64,000 nucleotides of DNA from Nocardia mexicana NBRC 108244. GTDB taxonomy: Bacteria > Actinomycetota > Actinomycetes > Mycobacteriales > Mycobacteriaceae. Positions 8,678-17,503 of this stretch are shown here, piece by piece. The translations under genes and the position numbers were made by a program. The notes beneath the pieces were generated by a model that made no database searches, had not been told where the DNA came from, and saw nothing but the letters and a program-made list of their open reading frames with translations. Where the stretch lies: assembly GCF_001613165.1 (NCBI RefSeq), contig NZ_BDBV01000076.1, positions 1 through 64,000 on the forward strand. Reading direction: 5' to 3'. How positions within the stretch are numbered: position 1 is the stretch's first letter; the number at the start of each line of letters is the position of its first letter.

Positions 8678-10234
8678 TCAGGGCCGGCTGAGCGCGCTCG
8701 CATTCGCGTTGTCGCCCAACAGTTCCGACTCCCGCTTGCCGCCGAGGATGCCCTCCAGCACATTCTTGCCGATCGCCGCCTCGGTGGGCAGCGGAATCGG
8801 GTAGTTGCCGTCGAAGCAGGCGCTGCACAGCCGGGACCGGGGCTGCTCGGTCGCCGCGATCATGCCCTCCAGCGAGATGTAGCCGAGCGAATCGGCACCG
8901 ATGGAACGCCGGACGTTCTCCACCATCTCGTCCACCGATTCGGTGTCGTCGGGGCCCGCGCCGTTCGCGATCAGCTCCGCCCGCGAGGCGAAGTCGATGC
9001 CGTAGAAGCAGGGCCACTTCACCGGCGGCGAGGCGATGCGGACGTGGATCTCCAGCGCGCCCGCCTCCCGCAGCATCCGGATCAGCGCGCGCTGGGTGTT
9101 GCCGCGCACGATCGAATCGTCGACCACGATCAGCCGCTTGCCGCGGATCACCTCGCGCAGCGGATTGAGCTTGAGCCGGATGCCGAGTTGGCGGATGGTC
9201 TGGCTGGGCTGTATGAAGGTGCGCCCCACATAGGCGTTCTTCATCAGGCCCTGGCCGTAGGGGATGTCCGAACCCTGCGCGTACCCGACCGCGGCGGGGG
9301 TACCCGACTCCGGCACCGGGATCACCAGATCGGCGTCGACCGGATGCTCCTTGGCGAGGCGGCGGCCGATCTCCACGCGGGTGCCGTGCACCGAGCGGCC
9401 CGCGATGGTGCTGTCGGGCCTGGCCAGATAGACGTATTCGAAGACACAGCCCTTGGGCTCTGGATTGGCGAAGCGCAGCGAGCGGACGCCGTCGGCATCG
9501 ATCGCCAGGAGTTCGCCCGGTTCGATATCGCGCACGAACGAGGCGCCCACGATGTCGAGCGCCGCGGTCTCGCTGGCAACCACCCAGCCGCGGTCGAGGC
9601 GGCCCAGGCACAGCGGGCGCACCCCGTGCGGGTCGCGCGCGGCGTAGAGCGTGTGCTCGTCCATGAAGGTCAGGCAGAAGGCGCCGCGCAGCGTCGGCAG
9701 CAGCTCCATGGCCGCCTGCTCGATGCTCTTGTCGGCGGCGGTGTGCGCCAGCAGCGCGGTCATCACGTCGGAGTCGGAGGTGGCCGACATCGAGCCGTCG
9801 GATAGTCGGCCGCCGACCAGTCCGAGTTCGCGCACCCGGGTTGCGAGTTCGGCGGTGTTGACCAGATTTCCGTTGTGCCCCAGGGCAAGTCCGGTGCCGA
9901 CGGCATTGGTGCGGAAGATCGGCTGGGCATTTTCCCAGGTGACCGAGCCGGTGGTGGAGTAGCGGCAGTGGCCGATGGCGACGTGGCCGGGCATGGCGGC
10001 CAGGGTCTGCTCATCGAATACCTGACTGACCAGGCCGAGGTCCTTGAACACCAGCACCTGCGAGCCGTCGGCGACGGCGATGCCCGCGGCCTCCTGGCCG
10101 CGGTGCTGCAAGGCATACAGCCCGTAGTAAGTGAGCTTGGATACATCCTCGCCCGGGGCCCAGACTCCGAAGACGCCGCACTCCTCGCGCGGCTCGTTCT
10201 CGGGCTGGTCCGCGGAGGGCGTATGTAGGGTCAC
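8678..10234 (-). CDS. purF: Amidophosphoribosyltransferase (glutamine PRPP amidotransferase)
   Basis: PurF makes phosphoribosylamine from PRPP and glutamine, the first committed step of purine synthesis. The protein is about 518 aa from the GTG at 10234, which has an ideal GGGAG six bases upstream. A short propeptide (ending EPREE) precedes the catalytic Cys of CGVFGVW, so self-processing as in other PurF is expected. The N-terminal Ntn glutaminase domain (LQHRGQEAAGIAV) is followed by the PRTase domain with the PRPP loop VVDDSIVRGNTQ. Four Cys that could ligate an Fe-S cluster are suggested by CSACFDGNYPIP and neighbours. It is divergent from a membrane protein gene and separated from purM by the importer locus. 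Confidence 0.97.
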   Translation of the reverse strand: MTLHTPSADQPENEPREECGVFGVWAPGEDVSKLTYYGLYALQHRGQEAAGIAVADGSQVLVFKDLGLVSQVFDEQTLAAMPGHVAIGHCRYSTTGSVTWENAQPIFRTNAVGTGLALGHNGNLVNTAELATRVRELGLVGGRLSDGSMSATSDSDVMTALLAHTAADKSIEQAAMELLPTLRGAFCLTFMDEHTLYAARDPHGVRPLCLGRLDRGWVVASETAALDIVGASFVRDIEPGELLAIDADGVRSLRFANPEPKGCVFEYVYLARPDSTIAGRSVHGTRVEIGRRLAKEHPVDADLVIPVPESGTPAAVGYAQGSDIPYGQGLMKNAYVGRTFIQPSQTIRQLGIRLKLNPLREVIRGKRLIVVDDSIVRGNTQRALIRMLREAGALEIHVRIASPPVKWPCFYGIDFASRAELIANGAGPDDTESVDEMVENVRRSIGADSLGYISLEGMIAATEQPRSRLCSACFDGNYPIPLPTEAAIGKNVLEGILGGKRESELLGDNANASALSRP

Positions 10235-10346
10235 CGTTTGCTCCCTGTTCGGCGGGCGGGGGGCACTGATCAGTCTACGGGTCATTCCGGCGAAACCTCG
10301 CGCGGGATCACCCGGTTGGCGGGCCGGTTGCTGCTACCGTTCGACC

Positions 10347-11678
10347 GTGGCGACGACCGACGGTTCGGAAGTGAGTCCTCCCCGGCGACACCTGACCCCG
10401 CTCAGGTGGGCATTCCCGGTGATCGTGATGACCCTGCTGGCCTCGCTGCTGGGCGTCATGTATCTCGACTACGTCGTCGATCCGGAAGAGAATCTGCACA
10501 ACTTTCCGGTGGCGCTGGTCAATCAGGACGTCGGTGACAAGCTCGGCGCGCCGGGCCAGGAGAAGGTGGTCAACTTCGGCGACGAGGTCGCCCAGGGACT
10601 GCAGCAGGCGGTCCCGGCCGACAAGATCGATCTGCAGGTGCTGGGGCCGAGCGAGGCCCAGCTCGCGATGCAGTCGGCGCAGGTGTACGGCACCATCTAC
10701 ATCCCCAGCGACTTCTCCAAGCGGCTCGGCATCCTCGGCGTCGGCAGCATCGTGCCCGGGGATATCGAGCAACCGGTCATCACGCTGCAGACCAACCCCC
10801 GGACCGGCGCCTTCGCGACCGCCATTCTGGAGCGGTTCGGCGAGGAGGCGCTGACCCAGGTGCAGGCGCAGGTCGGCAAGCAGCTGACCGAACAGGTCCA
10901 GGCCCAGCTGCAGCCGCCGCCCGGCGGGCCGCCCGCGCCGGAGCTGTCCGGCGCCGCCCGGATCACGCTGGAACGTCCGCTGAACATCGTGGTCGAACAG
11001 TTCCGGCCGCTGCCGGGCGGCTCGGGCGAGGGCCTCACCGCCTTCTTCTACAGCCTGCTGCTCCTGCTGGTCGGGATGGTCGGCGCCATGATCATCCACC
11101 AGTTGATCGATGCGTCCCTGGGCTTCCTGCCGACCGAATGGGGCCCGTGGTACCTGCACTATCCGCGCGCCTCGATCTCCCGCACGACGACGCTGCTGAT
11201 CAAATGGTCGGCCGTGGCGGCGATGGCGGTGATCGTCTCCGCGGCGCTGCTGGGCATCGGCAAGGCGCTGGGCATGCCGATCGACAAGCCGCTGGCGCTG
11301 TACCTCTACGGCGCCTTCGTCATGATCGCCGTGGGTTTCACCTGCACCTCGGTGCTGGCGGCCATCGGCACGTCGGGTCTGATCGTCAACCTGATCATCT
11401 TCGTCATCCTCGGCCTGCCCTCCTCCGGCGGCACCGTGCCGATCGAGGCGACGCCGAAGTATTTCGCCTGGCTGGCCGAATTCGAACCGATGCACCAGGT
11501 GTTCCTGGGCGTCCGCTCGCTGCTGTACTTCAACGGCAACGGCGCCGCCGGGATGACGCGCGGTGTCTGGATGGCGGTGCTGGGCCTGGCCATCGGCGTA
11601 GTACTCGGCCTGGTGATCACCCGCTTCTACGACCGCAAGGGTTTGGAGCGCAAGCCGGTGAACCAGGTGTCGGCATAA
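10347..11678 (+). CDS. DUF3533/ABC-2 type membrane protein (YhgE/Pip-like)
   Basis: A 443-aa membrane protein from the GTG at 10347. Layout: one TM near residue 30 (FPVIVMTLLASLLGVMYLDYV), a large extracytoplasmic region of about 200 residues (VALVNQDVG.., a common motif in YhgE/SNG1-like proteins), then five hydrophobic segments, the last at LGLAIGVVLGLVITRFY. This is the architecture of DUF3533/ABC-2 exporter-like permeases, sometimes linked to small-molecule or lipid export. The role here is unknown. It is divergent from purF with 112 bp between, and no good Shine-Dalgarno precedes the GTG, so the start is only probable. Confidence 0.75.
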   Translation: MATTDGSEVSPPRRHLTPLRWAFPVIVMTLLASLLGVMYLDYVVDPEENLHNFPVALVNQDVGDKLGAPGQEKVVNFGDEVAQGLQQAVPADKIDLQVLGPSEAQLAMQSAQVYGTIYIPSDFSKRLGILGVGSIVPGDIEQPVITLQTNPRTGAFATAILERFGEEALTQVQAQVGKQLTEQVQAQLQPPPGGPPAPELSGAARITLERPLNIVVEQFRPLPGGSGEGLTAFFYSLLLLLVGMVGAMIIHQLIDASLGFLPTEWGPWYLHYPRASISRTTTLLIKWSAVAAMAVIVSAALLGIGKALGMPIDKPLALYLYGAFVMIAVGFTCTSVLAAIGTSGLIVNLIIFVILGLPSSGGTVPIEATPKYFAWLAEFEPMHQVFLGVRSLLYFNGNGAAGMTRGVWMAVLGLAIGVVLGLVITRFYDRKGLERKPVNQVSA

Positions 11679-11688
11679 CGCCGGGAAC

Positions 11689-12075
11689 CTACAGCGGCAC
11701 CAGCGGTAACCAGCGCGCCAGCTCCCCGGCCCGCAGGCCCGAGACGCTGAGCGCCCCCGACTCCACGGCGTCGTCGAAGTTCAACAGCCCGGTGGCCAGC
11801 AACAGCCAGGTGCGCGCATCGGTCTCCACCACATTCGGCGGCGTCCCCCGCGTATGCCGCGGCCCCTCGATGCACTGCACCGCCACGAACGGCGGCACCC
11901 GCACCTCCACCGAATGCCCGGGTGCGGCGGCGGCAAGGGTCCGCGCACTCCCCTTGACCGCCGCCGCGAGTTCGCTCCGCGCGGGTGCGGGCAACGAGTC
12001 GTCGCGCAGCCAGTCGCCCAGCGCCACCAGCGATTTGCGCAGTTCCTCCGGGTCTATCGCCGCCTGTCGTGCCAC
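11689..12075 (-). CDS. Sterol carrier (SCP2-like) family protein
   Basis: A 128-aa soluble protein. The N-terminal half is helical (PEELRKSLVALGDWLRDD), and the second half includes EVRVPPFVAVQC and DARTWLLLATGLLNFDDAVESGALSVSG. The latter is the SCP2-like pattern also used by the small proteins encoded next to purF in mycobacteria (Rv0807, from memory). No enzymatic residues are evident. A lipid-binding role is inferred from the family only. It is convergent with the DUF3533-like gene. Confidence 0.75.
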   Translation of the reverse strand: MARQAAIDPEELRKSLVALGDWLRDDSLPAPARSELAAAVKGSARTLAAAAPGHSVEVRVPPFVAVQCIEGPRHTRGTPPNVVETDARTWLLLATGLLNFDDAVESGALSVSGLRAGELARWLPLVPL

Positions 12076-12147
12076 AAACCGAGCTTACTCAGCCATCGAA
12101 GGCGCGGTCGGTCCAGATCTCGAGCTGATTCGTGTCGGTGCACCGCA

Positions 12148-12843
12148 TCATCCCGCAGGCGACCCGCTGGTCGGTCGACATGCACGGGCCAGGTGTGGGG
12201 CTACGGCGCCGCCTGCGTTGAGGGCCAGGTGGAGTAGGGCGGGGGCGGTGGCGCTGTCGGTGTGGCGGCGGAGCCATGACAGGAGTAGGCCGCCGGTTGC
12301 GGTTGCGGCTACCGATGCGGGGACGTTGTCGCCCGCGGCTCGGGCGGGGTGGACGTGCCAGAGGCCGAAAGTTGCTGCGCTCAGCCATTTTCCGGCTGGC
12401 CCGAGGGTGGTGCCGAGCAGCGGGTCGAGAGTGGCGCGGAAGACGAGTTCCTCGCTGTAGACGGTGCCCAGGGGGATGTGGATCGCGGCCCATTCGGCGA
12501 GCGGGACCTCCGGTGCGCGGTCGGCGAATTCGGCGAGGCGGCGGCGCAGCGGCGGAATCGCCAGGGCCGCGGCATAACCCGATGTGATCGTCGCCGCGGC
12601 GGCCGCGCCCCAACGCAATCCGCGGCGCGAGCACCAGTTCGGGCGCGCACCGAAAGCGGTGGCGTAGGCCGCCGCGAAGGCGACATTCGCGACGGTGCGG
12701 CCGCGCAGTCCCACGCCGAGGCGGGGCAGCACCACGTTGCTCCAGGCCAGCGGAACACTCACGGCAGCAACCGAAACCGTGGCCGCAGCCACCGGATCGC
12801 GTGCGGTGGAAGGAATTACCGTCACATCACCACCTGCACTCAT
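12148..12843 (-). CDS. CPBP family intramembrane glutamic protease
   Basis: A 231-aa membrane protein of the CPBP (CAAX protease/bacteriocin-processing, Abi) family. It shows the defining motifs in order: EELVFR (Glu131, Glu132, Arg136), FGLWHVH (His163) and LLHLALN (His205, Asn209), each within hydrophobic segments. These residues form the predicted active site within the membrane. Its ATG overlaps the stop of the upstream hydrolase gene (ATGA), so the two are cotranslated. A much longer frame is open upstream but is only a shadow of that hydrolase. Substrate unknown. Confidence 0.88.
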   Translation of the reverse strand: MSAGGDVTVIPSTARDPVAAATVSVAAVSVPLAWSNVVLPRLGVGLRGRTVANVAFAAAYATAFGARPNWCSRRGLRWGAAAAATITSGYAAALAIPPLRRRLAEFADRAPEVPLAEWAAIHIPLGTVYSEELVFRATLDPLLGTTLGPAGKWLSAATFGLWHVHPARAAGDNVPASVAATATGGLLLSWLRRHTDSATAPALLHLALNAGGAVAPHLARACRPTSGSPAG

Positions 12844-14597
12844 TTCACCGCGCGTTCGAATTCCTCGGACAGGTCCAGCTGGGTGCGGATGCGGTCCAGC
12901 TCCTCCGGCGTCCAGTCCGGCGGCGGCAGCACCGCGACCCAGCCGTCCAGCACCATATTGCCGTAGTTGTGACCGTGCCCGTCGCTGACGCCCTGGGCGT
13001 TGGTCAGGTCGACCGCGACCTGCCAGAAGGTGACGAACGGCCACCATCGCATCTGCGAGGACACGTCCGCCCCGCGCGGCTCCGACAGCCAATCCGGTTG
13101 CGAGAAGATCAGATCCGTGGACCACCACACGATCGGATCGGAGGGGTGCTGCAGGTAGGCGATGCGCGGCCGGCGCCAGTCCGGCGACGGCTTGCTCAGA
13201 TCGGGTGCGGCCGTGGCGAATCGCACCACCAGCCCGTCGGCGTACACCGGGTCCACCGCACGGGTACCCGGGTCGCGGCGCTCGGTGAACTGGCTCCACA
13301 GGCGATTCGAGTTCGGCGGGCCCACCCACAACGCCCCGTCCACCTTCGCGCGCAGGTCCGCCAGCCCGTCGAACGCCGCCTCCGACCCCTGCGAACCCAG
13401 GCTCTCCCCGTACACCAGCAGCTTCGGCCGCGACTCCGGCGGACGCTTCGACCAGGCCGCGTAGATCGCGTCGAACATCTTCTTGCCGGCCACCGCCACC
13501 TTCTGGCGGTCGGCCAGGAACGACAGCACGCTCGGCAGGTACGAATACTGCGAGGCGGCGATCGCGGTGTCGCCGTGATACAGGTACTCGATCGCCTCGG
13601 CCGTCTCGGAGTTCACCCAGCCGGTGCCGGTCGTGGTGACGACCACCAGCACCTTGCGATCGAACGCGCCCGTGCGCTCCAGCTCGTCGACCGCCAGCTG
13701 CTCCTGCGTCACACCGGCTTTCGCCGAATCCAGGCCGACGTAGACCCGAATCGGTTCGCGCGCGGGCGCTTTCGTCACCGCACCGATGCGGAAGGCGTCC
13801 GGTCCGTGCGAGACGAACCAGCGGCCCTCCGAACCCAGCGTCTCCCATTTCGCCAGCGAGGCCGGGCTGCCCGACCGTTCCGGCAGCTGCGGCTGCACCG
13901 CATAGTCCGACATCTTGTCGTTGCGCACGCTGAAGGCCGAGTTGGCGACCGCGAAGAACGCCCGGGTGGCGACGCCGTTGAACAGCGTCACCGCCAGCAC
14001 GGTCAGCACGATCACGCCGACGGTCGGGGCGAACCGCGGCGGCACCCGCACCCACCGGCTCAGCAGCCGCGCGAAGAACCGCACGATCTCGCGCAGCGTG
14101 CGATACACCGCCACCGCGATGACCCCGACCGCCAGGCTCAGCGCGCCCGTGCGCAGGTACGCCGCGCGGGTGGTGCCCTCCATATCCATCAGCGCCGAGA
14201 TCTGCCGCTGCCAGTCCGCCGACAGCACCAGCATCCAGATCGCGATCAGCACGCACGCGGTCAGCACGGCGAACTTCACCGCGTACTGCACGCCCAGCGA
14301 CGGGCTCCGCACCGGCAGCTTGGGCCGAATCCACTTGCGGAACAACCACTCGAGCACGCAGCCGACGCCGTATCCGATCGCGGCGTTGAGGCCGCTGATG
14401 AGACCCTGGAACAGCCAGTCGCGCGGCAGCAGCGAGGGCGTCACCGACCACCCGAAGAACACCGTGGCCACCACCAGGCCGACGTAGTTCAGGTCGATGA
14501 CGTCGTCCTCTAGGCGGCGCAGCAGATGCTTACCCTGCCGGACAGCAACAACGCCGCGCGTGCGCAGCGTTGTGAGAGTCTCGGCGGTATCGAGCAC
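12840..14597 (-). CDS. Membrane alpha/beta hydrolase (DUF2319-like) with N-terminal TM domain
   Basis: A 585-aa protein starting with GTG. The N-terminal 210 residues contain about five TM segments (LVVATVFFGWSV.., AVLTACVLIAIWMLVL.., VIVLTVLAVTLF). The C-terminal half is an alpha/beta hydrolase with nucleophile elbow YGESLGS (Ser399), which places it in the actinobacterial alpha/beta-hydrolase family with paired N- and C-terminal domains. The catalytic domain is probably extracytoplasmic and may act on cell-envelope lipids, but this is inference. It is the first gene of a two-gene unit with the CPBP protease (ATGA overlap). Confidence 0.85.
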   Translation of the reverse strand: MLDTAETLTTLRTRGVVAVRQGKHLLRRLEDDVIDLNYVGLVVATVFFGWSVTPSLLPRDWLFQGLISGLNAAIGYGVGCVLEWLFRKWIRPKLPVRSPSLGVQYAVKFAVLTACVLIAIWMLVLSADWQRQISALMDMEGTTRAAYLRTGALSLAVGVIAVAVYRTLREIVRFFARLLSRWVRVPPRFAPTVGVIVLTVLAVTLFNGVATRAFFAVANSAFSVRNDKMSDYAVQPQLPERSGSPASLAKWETLGSEGRWFVSHGPDAFRIGAVTKAPAREPIRVYVGLDSAKAGVTQEQLAVDELERTGAFDRKVLVVVTTTGTGWVNSETAEAIEYLYHGDTAIAASQYSYLPSVLSFLADRQKVAVAGKKMFDAIYAAWSKRPPESRPKLLVYGESLGSQGSEAAFDGLADLRAKVDGALWVGPPNSNRLWSQFTERRDPGTRAVDPVYADGLVVRFATAAPDLSKPSPDWRRPRIAYLQHPSDPIVWWSTDLIFSQPDWLSEPRGADVSSQMRWWPFVTFWQVAVDLTNAQGVSDGHGHNYGNMVLDGWVAVLPPPDWTPEELDRIRTQLDLSEEFERAVK

Positions 14598-14735
14598 CCG
14601 TCAAGTATGGCGGCAGCCGCTCCGAAATCGGGGATCTGGTCGCGTGAGCATAATGACCTGCGGCGCGGGAATTACCCGTGTCGCTCGAGTAGTTCTACCG
14701 GCGATCGCGGGCGCCGCACGCCGCACTCTATACCC

Positions 14736-15026
14736 ATGAGCAATGCCAACGCACCGCAGAAGAGCACTCCGGCTTTTCTCGCGCAGGCCGCGATCGCCTT
14801 CGGCATCAGCTTCTTCGCGGCCTGTGCGGGGATCCTCTACCTGCCCCTGGACATCTGGCAGCGCGGCTTCCTCCTGATGGCCGTGCTGTTCCTGGTCAGC
14901 AGCAGCTTCAGCCTGGCCAAGGTGGTCCGGGACCAGTTCGAGTCGACCAGGGTCACCCACCGCATCGACGAGGCGCGGATGGAAAAGCTGATGGCCGAAC
15001 ACGATCCGTTCAAGGTGATGGGCTGA
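14736..15026 (+). CDS. YiaA/YiaB family inner membrane protein
   Basis: A 96-aa protein with two hydrophobic helices (AAIAFGISFFAACAGILYLPL and GFLLMAVLFLVSSSFSLAKVVRD) and a basic C-terminal tail, matching the YiaA/YiaB two-helix domain. I use the ATG at 14736 because the in-frame upstream extension is not protein-like. It is convergent with purL. Function unknown. Confidence 0.85.
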   Translation: MSNANAPQKSTPAFLAQAAIAFGISFFAACAGILYLPLDIWQRGFLLMAVLFLVSSSFSLAKVVRDQFESTRVTHRIDEARMEKLMAEHDPFKVMG

Positions 15027-15051
15027 GGATCACCGGCCCACCCCGCTCGTT

Positions 15052-17343
15052 TCAGTTCACATGCCCGAACAGCGTGGGGAGCGTCGCCTCGAAGGTCTCC
15101 CGCAGCTCGGCCATCGGCACCGTGAACTGACCCTGCACCTCAACGGAATCCGAACCCTGGTCGACCACGCCGATGCGCACCCACGGCAGCTGCCGTGCGG
15201 TGCACATCTTGGTGAACCGCGTCTCCTCCGAGCGCGGGACCGCCACCAGCACGCGGCCCGCCGATTCGGAGAACAGCATCACGAACGGGTCGGCGTCCTC
15301 CGGAAGCAGGATGCGGCAGCCGGTCTCGCCGGCCAGCGCCGCCTCGACGACCGCCTGAATCAGCCCGCCCTCGCTGAGATCGTGGGCGGCGCTGATCATT
15401 CCGTCGCGCGAACCCGCGGTGAGCACCTCGGCCAGCAACTGTTCGCGAGCGAGGTCGACCCGCGGCGGCACACCACCCAGGTGGTCGTGTTCGACCTGCG
15501 CCCAGATGGAGCCGCCGAATTCGTCACGCGTGTCGCCGAGCAGGATCAGCGTCTCGCCGGGCTCGGTGCCCAGGCCGGTCGGGATGCGCCGGTGCACATC
15601 GTCGATGACGCCCAGCACACCCACCACCGGGGTGGGCAGGATCGCGGTCTGCCCGGTCTGGTTGTAGAAGCTGACGTTGCCGCCGGTGACCGGAATGCCC
15701 AGGGCCGCACAGCCGTCCGCGAGCCCGCGCACGGCCTGCTGGAACTGCCACATCACGCCCGGATCCTCCGGGGAGCCGAAGTTGAGGCAGTTCGTCACGG
15801 CCTTCGGGGTGGCGCCGGTGGCGGCGACGTTGCGGAAGGCCTCGGCCAGCGCCAGCTGCGCACCGGTGTAGGGGTCGAGCTTGGTGTAGCGGCCGGAGGC
15901 GTCGGTGGCCAGCGCGATGCCGCGGCCGGACTCCTCATCGATGCGGATCACACCCGCGTCGGCGTGCTCGGCCAGCACGGTGTTGCCGCGCACGTAGCGG
16001 TCGTACTGCTCGACGATCCAGCGGCGGCTGCACAGCTGCGGGCTGGCGAGCAGCGTCAGCAGCGTCGCCCGCAGTTCGTCGCCGGTCTTGGGGCGCGCCA
16101 GCGCATCCGGGACGTCGGCGATCAGCGCGTCCTGGTCGGCGGGACGCTGCACCGGCCGCTCGTAGACCGGCCCCTCGTGGGCGACGGTGCGCGGCGGCAC
16201 GTCCACCACGGTCTCGCCGTGCCAGGTGACCTGCAGCCGGTCGCCGTCGGTGACCTCGCCGATCACCGTGGCCAGCACGTCCCACTTCTTGCAGACCGCC
16301 ATGAACGCGTCGACATTGTCGGGGGTCACGACCGCGCACATGCGCTCCTGCGACTCGCTCGAAAGAATCTCCGCGGGAGTCATATTCGCCGCCCGCAGCG
16401 GCACCCGGTCCAGCTTCACGTGCATGCCGCCGTCACCGGCCGCGGCCAGTTCGGAGGTGGCGCACGACAATCCGGCGCCGCCGAGGTCCTGGATACCGAC
16501 CACCAGTCCGGCGTGGTAGAGCTCGAGACAGCACTCGATGAGCACCTTCTCCGCGAACGGGTCGCCCACCTGCACGCTCGGCAGCTTCTTCCGGCCGGTA
16601 CCGGATTCGTCGCCGGAGAAGGTGTCCGAGGCCAGCACGGAGACGCCGCCGATGCCGTCGAGCCCGGTGCGCGCACCGAACAGGATGATCTTGTTGCCCT
16701 GCCCGGAGGCGAAGGCCAGATGCAGATCCTCCACCCGCATCACGCCCGCGCACAGCGCATTCACCAGCGGATTGCCCTGATAGGACGGGTCGAAGACGGT
16801 CTCGCCGCCCACATTCGGCAGACCCAGCGAATTGCCGTAGCCGCCGACGCCGCGCACCACACCGTCGACCACGCGCCGGGTGTCGGGATGATCGGCCGCG
16901 CCGAACCGCAGCTGGTCCATCACCGCGATCGGCCGCGCACCCATCGCCATGATGTCGCGCACGATGCCGCCGACGCCCGTCGCGGCGCCCTGGTAGGGCT
17001 CCACGTAGGAGGGGTGATTGTGGCTCTCCACCTTGAAGGTGACCGCCCAGCCGTCGCCGATGTCGACCACGCCGGCGTTCTCGCCGATACCGGCCAGCAT
17101 GGACGCGCGCATCTCGTCGGTGGTGGTCTGGCCGAAGTAGCGCAGGTGCACCTTCGAGGACTTGTAGGAGCAGTGCTCGCTCCACATCACCGAGTACATC
17201 GCCAGTTCGGCGTCGGTGGGGCGACGGCCGAGAATCTCCCTGATGCGGGCGTATTCGTCGTCCTTCAGGCCCAATTCCTTATAGGGCTGCGGGGTATCCG
17301 GGGTGGCTGCGGCGGCGCTGACGGTGTCGACGTGGACAGTCAC
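15052..17343 (-). CDS. purL: Phosphoribosylformylglycinamidine synthase, large subunit
   Basis: About 763 aa, the short PurL type that needs separate PurQ (24031-24708) and PurS (24705-24941) for FGAM synthesis, step 4. Visible motifs: YSVMWSEHCSYKSSK with the catalytic His, KVESHNHPSYVEPYQGAATGVGG, DQLRFGAAD, VQVGDPFAEK, DLGGAGLSCATSEL and a second half with TGGNVSFYNQ. I favour the GTG at 17343 (T-V-H-V-D..), preceded by AAAGGA at a slightly long spacing. An ATG 42 nt further upstream is possible. It is convergent with the YiaA/B gene and divergent from the mannosyltransferase. Confidence 0.96.
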   Translation of the reverse strand: MTVHVDTVSAAAATPDTPQPYKELGLKDDEYARIREILGRRPTDAELAMYSVMWSEHCSYKSSKVHLRYFGQTTTDEMRASMLAGIGENAGVVDIGDGWAVTFKVESHNHPSYVEPYQGAATGVGGIVRDIMAMGARPIAVMDQLRFGAADHPDTRRVVDGVVRGVGGYGNSLGLPNVGGETVFDPSYQGNPLVNALCAGVMRVEDLHLAFASGQGNKIILFGARTGLDGIGGVSVLASDTFSGDESGTGRKKLPSVQVGDPFAEKVLIECCLELYHAGLVVGIQDLGGAGLSCATSELAAAGDGGMHVKLDRVPLRAANMTPAEILSSESQERMCAVVTPDNVDAFMAVCKKWDVLATVIGEVTDGDRLQVTWHGETVVDVPPRTVAHEGPVYERPVQRPADQDALIADVPDALARPKTGDELRATLLTLLASPQLCSRRWIVEQYDRYVRGNTVLAEHADAGVIRIDEESGRGIALATDASGRYTKLDPYTGAQLALAEAFRNVAATGATPKAVTNCLNFGSPEDPGVMWQFQQAVRGLADGCAALGIPVTGGNVSFYNQTGQTAILPTPVVGVLGVIDDVHRRIPTGLGTEPGETLILLGDTRDEFGGSIWAQVEHDHLGGVPPRVDLAREQLLAEVLTAGSRDGMISAAHDLSEGGLIQAVVEAALAGETGCRILLPEDADPFVMLFSESAGRVLVAVPRSEETRFTKMCTARQLPWVRIGVVDQGSDSVEVQGQFTVPMAELRETFEATLPTLFGHVN

Positions 17344-17503
17344 TGTGGGTACCGGGGTCCTTTCGGCCGGGCATACGACGGGCAACCGGCAGGCTCACCG
17401 GATGTGGCGCAACGCTCGAGCGGGTGGGGAGACGAGCCCAGTCTAGTGTGTGGCAAACCCCACCCGACCAGGCAGGCGTACTGCTATTGGATACGCTGCT
17501 CGA

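Noticed and set aside
12844..14451. N-terminal extension of the CPBP protease frame
   Set aside because: This part is a shadow of the membrane hydrolase; the protease starts at 12843 by the ATGA overlap.
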